DNA from: Vagococcus salmoninarum
GTDB taxonomy: Bacteria > Bacillota > Bacilli > Lactobacillales > Vagococcaceae
Direction: 5' to 3'
DNA: 32,579 bases
Assembly: GCF_003987495.1 (NCBI RefSeq)
Contig: NZ_NGJU01000027.1
Coordinates: forward strand, 1 to 32,579
Made by a program: the position numbers and the translations under genes. Below are positions 24,489 through 32,579 of this stretch, piece after piece (positions within the stretch are counted from its first letter, which is position 1; each line of letters begins with the position of its first letter). The notes beneath the pieces are model-generated. The model saw nothing but the letters and a program-made list of their open reading frames with translations, made no database searches and was not told where the DNA came from.

Positions 24489-26270
24489 CTAATCAACTTT
24501 TAATAAGTCGTATTGAGATTGATATAAATGATGGTACAAGCCGCCAGCTATCATTAGCTCCTCGTGAGAACCAGCCTCAATGACTTGACCTTGATCAATA
24601 TAAAAGATTTTGTCACTGTTTTTAATCGTTGATAGGCGATGGGCAATAATAAATGACGTTCGGCCTTTTAACAACTCTTGTAACCCGACTTGGAGTAACT
24701 CTTCAGTTCGAGTATCAATACTCGAGGTCGCCTCATCTAAAATTAAGATTTTAGGATCTGCTAATAAGGCTCTAGCAAATGAAATCAATTGTCGTTGACC
24801 GGCAGATAGTGTGCTTCCTCGTTCTTCCACCACTGTATTGTAACCATCTTTCAGCTCACTAATAAAGTCATGGGCCCGCACGATTTTAGCCGCTTCAATA
24901 ATTTCAGCTTCCGTAGCATCTAGCTTACCATAGCGGATATTTTCAATGATTGTCCCTGAGAAAACAAAGGTGTCTTGCAGCATAACCCCCATCTGGGAGC
25001 GTAGTGACTGAAGTGGCACATCCCGAACATCAATCCCGTCAACTTTCACACTTCCCTCGTTAACGTCGTAAAAACGACTTAACAAGTTAATCACTGTCGT
25101 TTTACCTGCCCCTGTTGGTCCAACTAAGGCAATACTTTCACCTTTTTCAACGCTAAAACTAATCCCGTCTAAAATATTCCGACCAGCTTCATAACGAAAG
25201 ACGACTTCGTCAAAATCAACTTGACCTTGAATTTTTGGCATCTCAATCGCCCCAGCTTTATCTTGAATATCTGGTTCAACATCCATCGTTTCAAAGATTC
25301 GCTCTAAATAAGCAGTTGCCGTTATTAAGGAATTATAAAAATTTCCGATATTTATAACGGGATTCCAAAAGTTATTAATGTAGCCAATAAAGGCAATTAA
25401 GGTACCCGTCGTAACATTAACACCAAGACTGCGAACGCCGACAAAATAAATCAAACTCGTTGTAATGACTGATATATTTTGGACTCCTGGCCAAAGTAAA
25501 AACTGAACTTTAACAGCTTTCATGTAAGACTTACGATAGTCATTACTAATTTCCGTAAACGTCTCGTAACTTTCCTTTTCCCGGGCAAAAGACTGGGTCA
25601 CTTTAATGCCAGAGATACTTTCATGAATGTAAGCATTCATATTCGATTGTTTATTACTTAATTCTTGATAGGCTTTCCGTTGGGCCTTTTTAATTGCCAT
25701 AACTAAGATAAATAGAACTGGTAATAAGGCTAAACTATATAAGGTTAATTTAACATCGATTAACAGCATGACAATTAACGTAATCACCACACTGAAAATG
25801 TCAGAAATCAAATTAATCAAACCGTTACTTAACAAATCACTTAAGGTGTTAATATAGTTAACGACTCTAATTAAAATTTTGCCATGAGGGCGATTATCAA
25901 AATATGAAAAAGGTAAGCGTTGGAGATGGACAAAGATCGCTGAGCGCATATCTTTTAGGACATCTTGACCAATTTCAGTAATGGCTTTAATCCGGTAACG
26001 CATGCTCAAACCAATCACAATTAAGGATACTAAAAAGACTGCCCCTAACAGGAGTAATAGTTTAATGTCTTGTTTAGGAATTGCTTCATCAATCGCAATT
26101 TTCGTAAAATAAGGACCGAGCATCCCTGCTAAATTGGCGATGATAATGACGAGCAAGGTTTTCAGTAATGGTTTCTTATAAGGTAAAATATAGGAACCTA
26201 AACGTTGATAATAATCCCAATTAAACTCCTGCATTAATTCTTCGTCTTGATCAAAGGTATTTCGTGCCAT
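24489..26270 (-). CDS. Heterodimeric ABC exporter, subunit with the catalytic Walker B (TM288/BmrD/EfrD-like)
   Basis: Multidrug-type half transporter, 593 residues from ATG 26270 (MARNTFDQ, after AAAGGAGG): six membrane helices (about 30-325), then an ATPase domain. Walker A is GPTGAGKT (384-391); Walker B ILILDEATS has the catalytic Glu513; the switch His544 is in IIAHRLS. The signature is LSAGQ (488-492) instead of LSGGQ. The partner encoded immediately upstream has the opposite set, so this subunit supplies the working Walker A/B of the consensus ATP site. The start is 16 bases after the partner's stop. An earlier in-frame ATG at 26300 lies inside the partner gene. Substrates may be drugs or lipids; they cannot be told from sequence. 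Confidence 0.93.
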   Translation of the reverse strand: MARNTFDQDEELMQEFNWDYYQRLGSYILPYKKPLLKTLLVIIIANLAGMLGPYFTKIAIDEAIPKQDIKLLLLLGAVFLVSLIVIGLSMRYRIKAITEIGQDVLKDMRSAIFVHLQRLPFSYFDNRPHGKILIRVVNYINTLSDLLSNGLINLISDIFSVVITLIVMLLIDVKLTLYSLALLPVLFILVMAIKKAQRKAYQELSNKQSNMNAYIHESISGIKVTQSFAREKESYETFTEISNDYRKSYMKAVKVQFLLWPGVQNISVITTSLIYFVGVRSLGVNVTTGTLIAFIGYINNFWNPVINIGNFYNSLITATAYLERIFETMDVEPDIQDKAGAIEMPKIQGQVDFDEVVFRYEAGRNILDGISFSVEKGESIALVGPTGAGKTTVINLLSRFYDVNEGSVKVDGIDVRDVPLQSLRSQMGVMLQDTFVFSGTIIENIRYGKLDATEAEIIEAAKIVRAHDFISELKDGYNTVVEERGSTLSAGQRQLISFARALLADPKILILDEATSSIDTRTEELLQVGLQELLKGRTSFIIAHRLSTIKNSDKIFYIDQGQVIEAGSHEELMIAGGLYHHLYQSQYDLLKVD

Positions 26271-26286
26271 TGTTTTCTCCTCCTTT

Positions 26287-28017
26287 CTAAATATCTTCAC
26301 CTAATTGTTTTTGATAAATTTGATAATAATCACCTTTTTTAGCGACTAACTCTTGATGGGTGCCTTGTTCTACTACAACCCCTTTTTCAAGCATTAAAAT
26401 CAAATCAGCTTCCCGAACAGAAGAAATTCGGTGAGCGATAATAAACGTGGTTTTAGCTTGGGTTATCTTGCCTAATTCCGCTTGAATTTTCGATTCGGTT
26501 TCCATATCAACTGCTGAGGTCGTGTCATCTAAAATCAAGATAGCTGGGTCTTTCGCTAAGGCTCTGGCTAATGAAATACGTTGTTTTTGACCACCAGATA
26601 AACCGACCCCTCGTTCGCCGACAATTGTCTCATAACCTTGAGGCATTCCTTCGATAAAGGCGTTGGCATCGGCAATTTCAGCAACTTGGCGAATGTAAGC
26701 CGGGTCAGCGTATGTATTACCAAAAGCAATGTTTTCTTCTATTGTACTGGAAAATAGAAAGACGTCTTGCATAACCATGGCGATATTTTCACGTAAATTA
26801 CGAATTGGCCAATCTTTTGCATCTACGCCATCAATCAAGACTTGCCCACTTGTTGGGTCGTAAAAACGGGCGATTAAGTTTACTAAGGTTGTTTTACCTG
26901 AGCCTGTTTCACCTAAAATACCAATTGTCTGACCGGGTTTCGCTGTAAAATTAACATTTTCAAGAATTAAAGTTTCAGGATCATCGGAGAAGTGAAAGCT
27001 AACGTCTTTAAATGTCACAAAGCCCTTCATTGACTTTCCTTGATCATTTTCTGCTACTTGAATACTTGATTCAGTATTCAACATCTCTCTAATCTTAATA
27101 CAAGAAGCTGAAAAACGTTGAGTGTCATTAATTAACCAACCGCTCATGCGCATTGGCATATTCAGCATCCATAAGAAGCCATTAAAAGCCACTAAGTCAC
27201 CAACAGTCATTTTTCCTTGAATTACGAAAATGCCGCCAACGACTAAAGCGACTAAGGTTAAGCTACCAGCAAAGCCGTCTAACCAAGGCAAATATTTCAT
27301 TGAGACTTTCGCTGAAGCCATGTTCCGTTGTTTGTAATCTTCGTTATGTTCATCGAATTTAGCAATTTCATAAGCTTCTCGAGAGAAGGCTTTGACTACC
27401 CGGTTACCACTAATATTTTCTTCTACCATTGAGTTTAAACGAGAAAAACTTTCGCGGATTTCAAAAAAGACTGGGTGAGCTTCTTTCGACATTTTTTGCG
27501 TCAAAATGTAAATTAAAGGTGTCACTGCCACTAACCAAATCATTAATTGCCAATTTATCGTTCCCATCACGATGATTGCTGAAACAAATAAGAACAAACA
27601 CTCGACAATATTGTAACTAACCCAACAAACAAAATGACGAATCGCCTCAGTGTCCCCAGTCATTCGCGCCATAATATCACCAACACGGGTGTGGTTAAAA
27701 AAATCAAAATCTAATTCTTGTAATTTAAGGAACATTTTTTCCCGAATACCAAAAATCGCATTTTGACCGATTCTTTCGAATGTTACTTGATAGCCATAGC
27801 GTAAAATCGTCCGTAAGACGGTTAGTCCGATCATTAATAGTAGAATCTTGATTAACTTTTCATGTTGGCCTTTAATTAAGACATCATCAATAATTTTTCC
27901 ACTTAATAACGGATTAATCAAAACGATCCCCGTCTGAATAATTAATAAAATAATACCGATTGCCACTTTCCGGCGATCTTTTTTTACGAAAGACCAAATC
28001 CATTTAAAACTAGTCAT
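26287..28017 (-). CDS. Heterodimeric ABC exporter, subunit with degenerate Walker B (TM287/BmrC/EfrC-like)
   Basis: First gene of the exporter operon, 576 residues from ATG 28017 (MTSFKWIW, after GAGGAGGG): six membrane helices (about 12-300), then an ATPase domain. Walker A is GETGSGKT (369-376) and the signature is canonical LSGGQ (473-477), but Walker B reads ILILDDTTS, with Asp498 in place of the catalytic Glu. The switch His529 is present. Together with the partner's LSAGQ this gives one degenerate and one consensus ATP site, the hallmark of exporters such as TM287/288, BmrCD, LmrCD and EfrCD. It is divergent from an AraC regulator across a 262-base gap; local control by that regulator is possible but unproven. 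Confidence 0.93.
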   Translation of the reverse strand: MTSFKWIWSFVKKDRRKVAIGIILLIIQTGIVLINPLLSGKIIDDVLIKGQHEKLIKILLLMIGLTVLRTILRYGYQVTFERIGQNAIFGIREKMFLKLQELDFDFFNHTRVGDIMARMTGDTEAIRHFVCWVSYNIVECLFLFVSAIIVMGTINWQLMIWLVAVTPLIYILTQKMSKEAHPVFFEIRESFSRLNSMVEENISGNRVVKAFSREAYEIAKFDEHNEDYKQRNMASAKVSMKYLPWLDGFAGSLTLVALVVGGIFVIQGKMTVGDLVAFNGFLWMLNMPMRMSGWLINDTQRFSASCIKIREMLNTESSIQVAENDQGKSMKGFVTFKDVSFHFSDDPETLILENVNFTAKPGQTIGILGETGSGKTTLVNLIARFYDPTSGQVLIDGVDAKDWPIRNLRENIAMVMQDVFLFSSTIEENIAFGNTYADPAYIRQVAEIADANAFIEGMPQGYETIVGERGVGLSGGQKQRISLARALAKDPAILILDDTTSAVDMETESKIQAELGKITQAKTTFIIAHRISSVREADLILMLEKGVVVEQGTHQELVAKKGDYYQIYQKQLGEDI

Positions 28018-28279
28018 AATTACCCTCCTCATTTATTGCTCTTATTAAGATTAAGCTATTCTCAATCAGAATAGAATGTAGTATTTTGTCTATAATGATG
28101 GAGAATCTTTGTTAATAATCAATAAGAAGCCGCGGGTACCTTTTAAAGCCCCGCCTTTTTTGGGTACTTTACCTAAGTATTTAGGCACTATTATCTTCAA
28201 TATTCTAATCATTGCCATAGCAATTTTATAAAAATCCTGTAAAATTATAAGTAAGTTTAAACAAGTTAGGAGTAAGCCT
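28018..28279. other. Intergenic leader between the ABC exporter and araC
   Basis: This gap holds both ribosome sites and a GC-rich island (28131-28166) in otherwise AT-rich DNA, with GGGTACC at 28134-28140 and GGGTAC at 28162-28167. On minus, a 40-codon open frame (28212-28090) ends about 70 bases before the exporter ATG, but no good ribosome site precedes it. A 7-pair hairpin, CTATTCT with AGAATAG (28056-28074), lies between it and the exporter start. No clear promoter is recognised on either strand. Confidence 0.4.
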
Positions 28280-29116
28280 ATGTTACAAATTGATAGTAAA
28301 ACTTTTAATCCTGACATTCTTTATGTCTTCGATTGTTGGGACAAAGCTGAAAGCATTGGTAAAATGCACGCCCATGGCTTTGCTGAAATTTCAGTTATCC
28401 TAGAAGGTCAAGCAGACTATGTGATCGGTGACACTAGTTTCACTGCCCAAGCTGGTACAGTGATGTTGTTTAACCCAGGGACGTTGCATCAAGACAGCCA
28501 AGTCCCTCATACTGCCAGCCATCAACTTCACATTGGTATCAAAAATATCTCCCTAGAAGGCTATAAACGAGACTATTTCCCCTTCGCTTCCTCAGTCATT
28601 CATTTAGGTGACCGTCATCACGAGTTTTTAAATCGCTGCTGGCGTTTAGTTGAAGAAAAATCTCACCGCAAAATTGGTTATGACTTAATGATTAAAACCT
28701 TAGTCATGGAAATCATTGTGATGCTTTTACGGAGCGAAAGTACGTTGCCTTTAGAAGTCTCGGCCCTCTCTTTAAAAGAATCAGACAAAGAAAAGCAAGC
28801 CATCATCAATAACATTATTTATTATTTAGAAACCCATCATACGGAAGACATTAGTTTGGAAACTTTATCTGAAGCCATGTATATTAGTGCCACTTACCTT
28901 TCGAAAGTCTTTAAAGAAGAAACGGGTAACTCCCCGATCAATTATTTAATCACTATTCGCTTAAATCGGGCGAAACAACTATTAGAAAATCAAGACATGA
29001 CGGTTAAAGAAGTTGCTGAAACAGTAGGTTACCAAGATGCCTATCATTTTAGCAAGCTTTTTAAAAAACGTTACGGCAAATCCCCTTCTGAACTCCGTAA
29101 AAAACAATTACACTAA
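28280..29116 (+). CDS. AraC-family transcriptional regulator with cupin domain
   Basis: 278-residue regulator. The N-terminal cupin-like sensor (about 20-110) shows HAHGFAEISVILEGQADYVIG and LFNPGTLHQ, the His-bearing strands that usually bind a sugar or similar ligand. The C-terminal AraC double helix-turn-helix (about 175-278) includes ISLETLSEAMYISATYLSKVFKEETG and the signature VAETVGYQDAYHFSKLFKKRYGKSPSELR. RBS TTAGGAG precedes ATG 28280. AraC proteins of this kind often activate carbohydrate genes, but none is adjacent; its neighbour is the divergent ABC exporter. The effector and targets are unknown. Confidence 0.92.
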   Translation: MLQIDSKTFNPDILYVFDCWDKAESIGKMHAHGFAEISVILEGQADYVIGDTSFTAQAGTVMLFNPGTLHQDSQVPHTASHQLHIGIKNISLEGYKRDYFPFASSVIHLGDRHHEFLNRCWRLVEEKSHRKIGYDLMIKTLVMEIIVMLLRSESTLPLEVSALSLKESDKEKQAIINNIIYYLETHHTEDISLETLSEAMYISATYLSKVFKEETGNSPINYLITIRLNRAKQLLENQDMTVKEVAETVGYQDAYHFSKLFKKRYGKSPSELRKKQLH

Positions 29117-29147
29117 AAAAGGCAATCCTAATTTTAGGATTGCCTTT
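29115..29147. terminator. Two-way terminator between araC and tkt
   Basis: AAAAAGGCAATCCTAA and its exact complement (16 pairs) are separated by two bases and flanked by A- and T-runs. It serves both converging genes. Confidence 0.9.
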
Positions 29148-29177
29148 TTATGATAACTATTTTAGTCTCTTAATCGT

Positions 29178-31175
29178 TTATAAACTATTAAAGACATTTA
29201 CAACGTTTTCTGTTGTGAAGCCGTAATTAGGAATCACTGTTGTCGCTGGCGCACTGGCACCAAAACGATCAACTGTTACTGATTTACCTTCAAAACCAAT
29301 GTAACGTTCCCAACCAAAACTAGCACCCATTTCAATGGCAACTCGTTTTGTGATGGCTTTCGGTAACACTGACTCTTTATAAGCAGCTTCTTGTTTTTCA
29401 AATAAATCCATACTTGGCATTGAGACAACTGAAACATCTGTTCCAGCAGTTGCTAAGGCTTTTTGCGCTTCAATGGCTAAAGCCACTTCTGAACCAGTAG
29501 CAATTAAGATTCCTGCTGGTGTGTCACCTGTTTGTGGTGAGACAACATAAGCCCCTTTAGCAACCCCTGCTTCAGCTAACTCTTTCGTTCCTGGTAAAAC
29601 TGGTAAGTTTTGACGAGTTAAAGCTAAGACTGTTGGGTGATCAGTTGCTGTCATTGATAATTTCCAAGCAGCACGAACTTCATTACCGTCAGCTGGACGA
29701 ATTAATGACACATTCGGCATTCCTCGGAGACTTGATAGTTGCTCGATTGGTTCATGAGTTGGACCATCTTCACCAACAGCAATTGAATCATGTGTTAAGA
29801 CGTAAGTCACTGGTACGTTTTGAATCGCCGCTAAACGAATCGCTGGACGCATGTAGTCAACGAAGACAAAGAATGTTCCGCCATAGACTTTTGTCCCACC
29901 GTGTAATGAAATACCGTTCATCGCTGCTGTCATAGCAAACTCACGAACGCCAAACCAAATATTACGACCATCGTATTGACCTGGTTCAAAATCTTTTTCC
30001 GCAGCCATCATTGTGTTGTTTGATGAACTTAAGTCAGCTGAACCACCCCAAAGTGTTGGCACAGTTTTAGCTAAGGCTTGGATCATTTCTTTACTCGTAA
30101 TACGACTAGCCGTTCCTTCATCAGTCACATCGTAAACTGGCATTTCACTGTCCCAGTTTTCTGGTAACTTATTAGCAAAGGCATCTAAGAATTGTTGGGC
30201 TAAAGCTGGGAATTCAGCTTGATAACGTGCAAATAACTCATTCCAAGCGGCTTCAGCTTTTTCACCTTTATCGTTAATTTCTGCTTTAAAACGGGCTTTA
30301 ACTTCTTCGGGTACTTCAAAAGCTGGGTAATCCCAACCATAAGCCGCTTTAGCAGCAGCAATACCTTCTGCTCCAAGTGGTGCACCGTGTACTTTGTTTG
30401 TTCCCTCATTAGGAGCACCAAAGCCGATAACAGTCTTAATTTCAATAATTGTTGGTTGGTTAGTTTCAGCTTTTGCTTCATCAATGGCTTTAGAAATAGC
30501 CGCTAAATCAGTGCCATCTTTCACCATGATATGTTGCCAACCAGTTGCTTCAAAACGACCTTTCACATCTTCACTGAAACTCTTGTCTAAAGGCCCATCT
30601 AAAGAAATATCGTTTGAATCATAGAGAACAATTAATTTGTCTAATTTCATGTGACCAGCCATACTAATTGCTTCTTGTGAGATACCTTCCATTAAATCGC
30701 CATCCCCACAAATTGCATAAGTGTAGTGATCAACAATTTTAAAATTAGGTTTGTTATAAGTTGCTGCTAAGTGAGCTTCTGCCATGGCAAACCCAACACT
30801 CATTGCGACTCCTTGACCTAATGGACCAGTCGTTGCTTCAACACCATCTGTGTGATGAACTTCTGGATGCCCTGGTGTACGGCTTTCCCATTGACGGAAA
30901 CTTTTTAAGTCATCTGTTGTCACATCATAGCCAGCTAAATGTAATAAGCTGTATAACATTGCTGAACCATGGCCGGCTGATAAGATGAAACGGTCACGAT
31001 CGACCCAGTTTCTTGACGTGCTTGGGTTAATTTTTAAATGTTTTGCCCATAGCGCATAGGCCATTGGTGCTGCTCCCATCGGTAACCCTGGGTGTCCTGA
31101 ATTTGCCTTTTGAATGGCATCCATACTTAGTGTCCGAATCGAATTTACGCCTAACTCATCAATTTTATCAAACAA
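29178..31175 (-). CDS. tkt: Transketolase
   Basis: Thiamine-diphosphate enzyme of the pentose phosphate pathway, moving two-carbon units between ketose and aldose phosphates. I choose the TTG at 31175 as start ([13 protein letters not shown]), nine bases after GGAGG, giving 665 residues; an ATG at 31184 abuts the ribosome site too closely. Visible signatures are [35 protein letters not shown], the ThDP motif [24 protein letters not shown], the middle-domain [19 protein letters not shown], and [18 protein letters not shown]. It lies next to the ynzC-like gene, as in Bacillus, and has a strong promoter of its own (31230-31258). Confidence 0.97.
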   Translation of the reverse strand: MFDKIDELGVNSIRTLSMDAIQKANSGHPGLPMGAAPMAYALWAKHLKINPSTSRNWVDRDRFILSAGHGSAMLYSLLHLAGYDVTTDDLKSFRQWESRTPGHPEVHHTDGVEATTGPLGQGVAMSVGFAMAEAHLAATYNKPNFKIVDHYTYAICGDGDLMEGISQEAISMAGHMKLDKLIVLYDSNDISLDGPLDKSFSEDVKGRFEATGWQHIMVKDGTDLAAISKAIDEAKAETNQPTIIEIKTVIGFGAPNEGTNKVHGAPLGAEGIAAAKAAYGWDYPAFEVPEEVKARFKAEINDKGEKAEAAWNELFARYQAEFPALAQQFLDAFANKLPENWDSEMPVYDVTDEGTASRITSKEMIQALAKTVPTLWGGSADLSSSNNTMMAAEKDFEPGQYDGRNIWFGVREFAMTAAMNGISLHGGTKVYGGTFFVFVDYMRPAIRLAAIQNVPVTYVLTHDSIAVGEDGPTHEPIEQLSSLRGMPNVSLIRPADGNEVRAAWKLSMTATDHPTVLALTRQNLPVLPGTKELAEAGVAKGAYVVSPQTGDTPAGILIATGSEVALAIEAQKALATAGTDVSVVSMPSMDLFEKQEAAYKESVLPKAITKRVAIEMGASFGWERYIGFEGKSVTVDRFGASAPATTVIPNYGFTTENVVNVFNSL

Positions 31176-31229
31176 AATAATCATCCTCCTGCTATTTTAG
31201 GTTTTTTATACCTTAACCTTTATAGGTCT

Positions 31230-31258
31230 ATTTTACCTTTATTTCAAGGAAATTGCAA
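31230..31258 (-). promoter_or_regulatory. tkt promoter
   Basis: On minus, TTGCAA (31258-31253), a 17-base spacer and TAAAAT (31235-31230). A partial cre-like string TGAAATCGTTTTTT (plus, 31267-31280) lies just upstream of the -35; it lacks the terminal CA of the consensus. Confidence 0.75.
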
Positions 31259-31285
31259 TTGTTTATTGAAATCGTTTTTTTTATT

Positions 31286-31540
31286 TTATTTTTCTTCTAA
31301 ATGGCGATTATGCAAGCCTTTGTCTTTCTGAATTTGTTTTAATTTTTCAGGTGTTACATCAGCGCCGTCTTCATCCATAACTTTTAAGCCTTCGATATGG
31401 TTTCGCATGCCGCCACGGAAACGCTCAAGGTACTCGCCTCGTAAGTCTTGTTGTTCTTTTTGCTCATTTAAACTTAAACCTTCCGCTTTCGCTTTATTAG
31501 CTAGTTCATTGATCCGACTCATTTTTTCTTTTGATAACAT
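31286..31540 (-). CDS. ynzC: DUF896 / YnzC-family protein (UPF0291)
   Basis: 84-residue cytosolic protein of the YnzC family: MLSKEKMSRINELANKAKAEGLS followed by the conserved EQ.LR.EYLE.FR and the GLKVMDEDG.DVTPEKL segment. The Bacillus YnzC structure is a helical hairpin; its role is not known, but it is part of the LexA-controlled yneA-yneB-ynzC operon. Here it is divergent from lexA with no yneA or yneB between. RBS TAGGAGGAAA precedes ATG 31540. No hairpin terminator is seen before tkt. Confidence 0.92.
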   Translation of the reverse strand: MLSKEKMSRINELANKAKAEGLSLNEQKEQQDLRGEYLERFRGGMRNHIEGLKVMDEDGADVTPEKLKQIQKDKGLHNRHLEEK

Positions 31541-31620
31541 ATAATTTCCTCCTAGAGTTTCTTTAGTTGATTAGTTACAGTTCTAGCCTCGGTTTTAGCT
31601 ACTGATTCTAGTTGTTTCTA

Positions 31621-31649
31621 CCTATACAATACTAGCTTATTTTTTTCAA
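31621..31649 (-). promoter_or_regulatory. ynzC promoter
   Basis: On minus, TTGAAA (31649-31644), a 17-base spacer and TATAGG (31626-31621). The LexA box is 21 bases upstream of the -35. Confidence 0.55.
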
Positions 31650-31670
31650 AAAAACAACTAACAGGCATGG

Positions 31671-31684
31671 CGAACATCTGTTTG
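31671..31684. promoter_or_regulatory. LexA (SOS) box
   Basis: CGAACATCTGTTTG matches the Gram-positive SOS box CGAACN4GTTCG with a single mismatch in the right half. It overlaps the -35 of the lexA promoter, so LexA autoregulation is expected. Confidence 0.8.
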
Positions 31685-31710
31685 ATTTATTCTTTTTTTT
31701 ATGCTAAACT
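31682..31710 (+). promoter_or_regulatory. lexA promoter
   Basis: TTGATT (31682-31687), a 17-base spacer ending TGC, and TAAACT (31705-31710), an extended -10 form. The 31711-31814 leader is about 100 bases. Confidence 0.7.
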
Positions 31711-31814
31711 CAAGTTAAGAAAAAAGAACGTTAAGGCAGGGTTTTTAAGTAACTATTTTCGTAAAGACCAATGCTAGACTATTTTCAGTTAAAGACTTAA
31801 GGAGGAACATTTAT

Positions 31815-32435
31815 ATGGCTAAGCCCCAAGAATCAAGACAATCTGAAATTTTAAAATATATTCATAGCCAAGTTGAAGACAAAGGCTACCCACCAACAGT
31901 TAGAGAAATTGGTGTGGCTGTTAATTTATCATCAACTTCAACTGTCCACGGTCACTTATCCCGTTTAGAAAAAAAAGGCTTTATTCAACGAGACCCAACT
32001 AAACCCCGGGCGATTGAGTTAACTCGAGCTGGTCTTGATATGATCGGCATTGAAGCGACAACTATTCCGATGCTCGGTACAGTTACTGCCGGCGCGCCAA
32101 TTTTAGCAGTCGAAGAAGCTTCTGACTTCTTCCCGATGCCCCCTGGCTTAAAGAATGAAGACAATTCACTCTTTATGTTAACGATTCGTGGTGAGAGTAT
32201 GATCAATGCTGGAATTCTAGATGGCGATCAAGTCATCGTTAAAAAAACTGCCTCAGCTTCTAATGGGGAGATCGTCATTGCCATGACTGACGAAGATGAA
32301 GCAACTTGCAAACGATTCTACAAAGAGCAATCATACTTCCGTCTCCAACCAGAAAACGACAGTCTGGAACCTATTATTCTCGAGAACGTCTCGATCTTAG
32401 GAAAAGTCGTTGGCCTTTATCGTAACCGCATTTAA
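31815..32435 (+). CDS. lexA: LexA repressor
   Basis: SOS repressor, 206 residues. The N-terminal winged helix (about 1-70) has the family wording [29 protein letters not shown]. The C-terminal S24 peptidase domain performs RecA-stimulated self-cleavage at Ala92-Gly93 (VTAGAP), using Ser128 in RGESM and Lys166 in ATCKRF. All catalytic residues are present. ATG 31815 follows TAAGGAGGAAC. A LexA box lies over its own promoter. The right ISL3 element begins only 17 bases after the stop codon, and no native terminator remains; the hairpin at the transposase end (32509-32542) now serves. Confidence 0.97.
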   Translation: MAKPQESRQSEILKYIHSQVEDKGYPPTVREIGVAVNLSSTSTVHGHLSRLEKKGFIQRDPTKPRAIELTRAGLDMIGIEATTIPMLGTVTAGAPILAVEEASDFFPMPPGLKNEDNSLFMLTIRGESMINAGILDGDQVIVKKTASASNGEIVIAMTDEDEATCKRFYKEQSYFRLQPENDSLEPIILENVSILGKVVGLYRNRI

Positions 32436-32451
32436 CTTTTCAACCAAAAAC

Positions 32452-32476
32452 GGCTCTACGTCAAATTGTGTGGATG
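32452..32476 (+). repeat. Terminal inverted repeat of the right ISL3 element
   Basis: Starts GGCTCTACGT and ends GTGTGGATG, the same ends as the repeat at 281-305 read on minus (16 of 25 identical). It lies downstream of a transposase stop, so it would be the opposite end of the same type of element. The flank at 32444-32451 is CCAAAAAC. Confidence 0.7.
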
Positions 32477-32504
32477 GCTAAAATTTAGTCGAATAAATAG
32501 TTAC

Positions 32505-32579
32505 TTAGGCAGCTTCATCAGAAATGGTGAAGTTGCTTTTTTGTGTCACTTTAAAACTGATTAGAATGCGGTGTTTAAA
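32505..32579 (-). CDS. ISL3-family transposase, C-terminal end (runs off the right edge)
   Basis: On minus, from the window edge, 24 codons (FKHRILISFKVTQK and onwards to SDEAA) end at a TAA at 32507-32505. FK.RIL is how ISL3 transposases typically end, after the NGPIEG..N.IK and GFRN/YRNF segments. Only the tail is visible, so the call depends on this ending together with the terminal repeat 28 bases beyond the stop. Confidence 0.7.
   Translation of the reverse strand, partial: FKHRILISFKVTQKSNFTISDEAA
32509..32542 (+). terminator. Terminator hairpin at the IS end, downstream of lexA
   Basis: GCAGCTTCATCA, tetraloop GAAA, TGGTGAAGTTGC form a 12-pair stem with two G-U pairs, followed by TTTTTT on plus. 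It lies within the 3' end of the transposase frame and would stop lexA transcripts entering the IS. Confidence 0.75.

Noticed and set aside
28090-28317. 75-codon minus-strand frame overlapping the araC start
   Set aside because: The upstream part is antisense to araC and has no ribosome site; only the last 40 codons were kept as a speculative leader.
30200-30484. Minus-strand 94-codon frame inside tkt
   Set aside because: Lys/Leu-rich shadow of the transketolase frame without its own start signals.
31267-31280. cre (CcpA) site upstream of tkt
   Set aside because: The left half fits but the last two consensus bases (CA) are replaced by TT and it lies in a T-tract; too weak to call.

Overview
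The window looks like chromosomal DNA from a low-GC Gram-positive bacterium of the order Lactobacillales. Enterococcaceae (Enterococcus or Vagococcus type) is the best guess, from protein wording, the RexB-type AddB, gene order and strong GGAGG ribosome binding sites. No tRNA, rRNA, CRISPR array or prophage was found. Both ends lie in ISL3-family insertion sequences. At the left edge is the start of a transposase (minus strand), with its terminal repeat at 281-305. At the right edge is the last 24 residues of a transposase (minus strand), with its terminal repeat at 32452-32476. The two elements have the same orientation, so the window probably stops where a draft assembly broke at a repeated IS, although a 32 kb IS-flanked segment cannot be excluded.

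Layout. 0.4-6 kb: ftsX, ftsE, prfB (with the programmed +1 frameshift) and secA, all on minus. 6.1-7.0 kb: a plus-strand lipoprotein hydrolase that converges on hpf. 7.1-9.9 kb: hpf, comFC and comFA on minus, a conserved competence and ribosome-hibernation block. 10.0-13.6 kb: an accessory block lying between comFA and yigZ, which are neighbours in many relatives. It holds an alpha/beta hydrolase, a HEAT-like DNA alkylation repair protein, a conserved hypothetical gene broken by a one-base frameshift, an unrecognised 174-residue protein whose mRNA leader is made of 18-base tandem repeats, and a small DUF7662-like protein. 13.7-15.1 kb: yigZ and a GntR/HutC regulator whose probable operator fills its own promoter spacer. 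15.3-22.6 kb: addA and addB, the recombination helicase-nuclease. 22.7-24.3 kb: signal peptidase I and a RarD/EamA transporter. 24.5-28.0 kb: a heterodimeric ABC multidrug exporter with one consensus and one degenerate ATP site, divergent from an AraC regulator. 29.2-32.4 kb: tkt, a ynzC-type gene and lexA, in the Bacillus order lexA-(yneAB)-ynzC-tkt but lacking yneAB, with a LexA box between lexA and ynzC.

How the genes connect. DNA repair and uptake is the commonest theme: addAB, lexA, alkylation repair and comF. Protein export is the second: secA, lepB and a lipoprotein. Most genes are ordinary housekeeping genes. The points most worth checking are the accessory block (frameshifted gene, tandem-repeat leader, unknown protein), the GntR operator, the 5'-terminal hairpin of hpf mRNA, and the leader of the ABC exporter. 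I did not find a convincing new multi-gene system.
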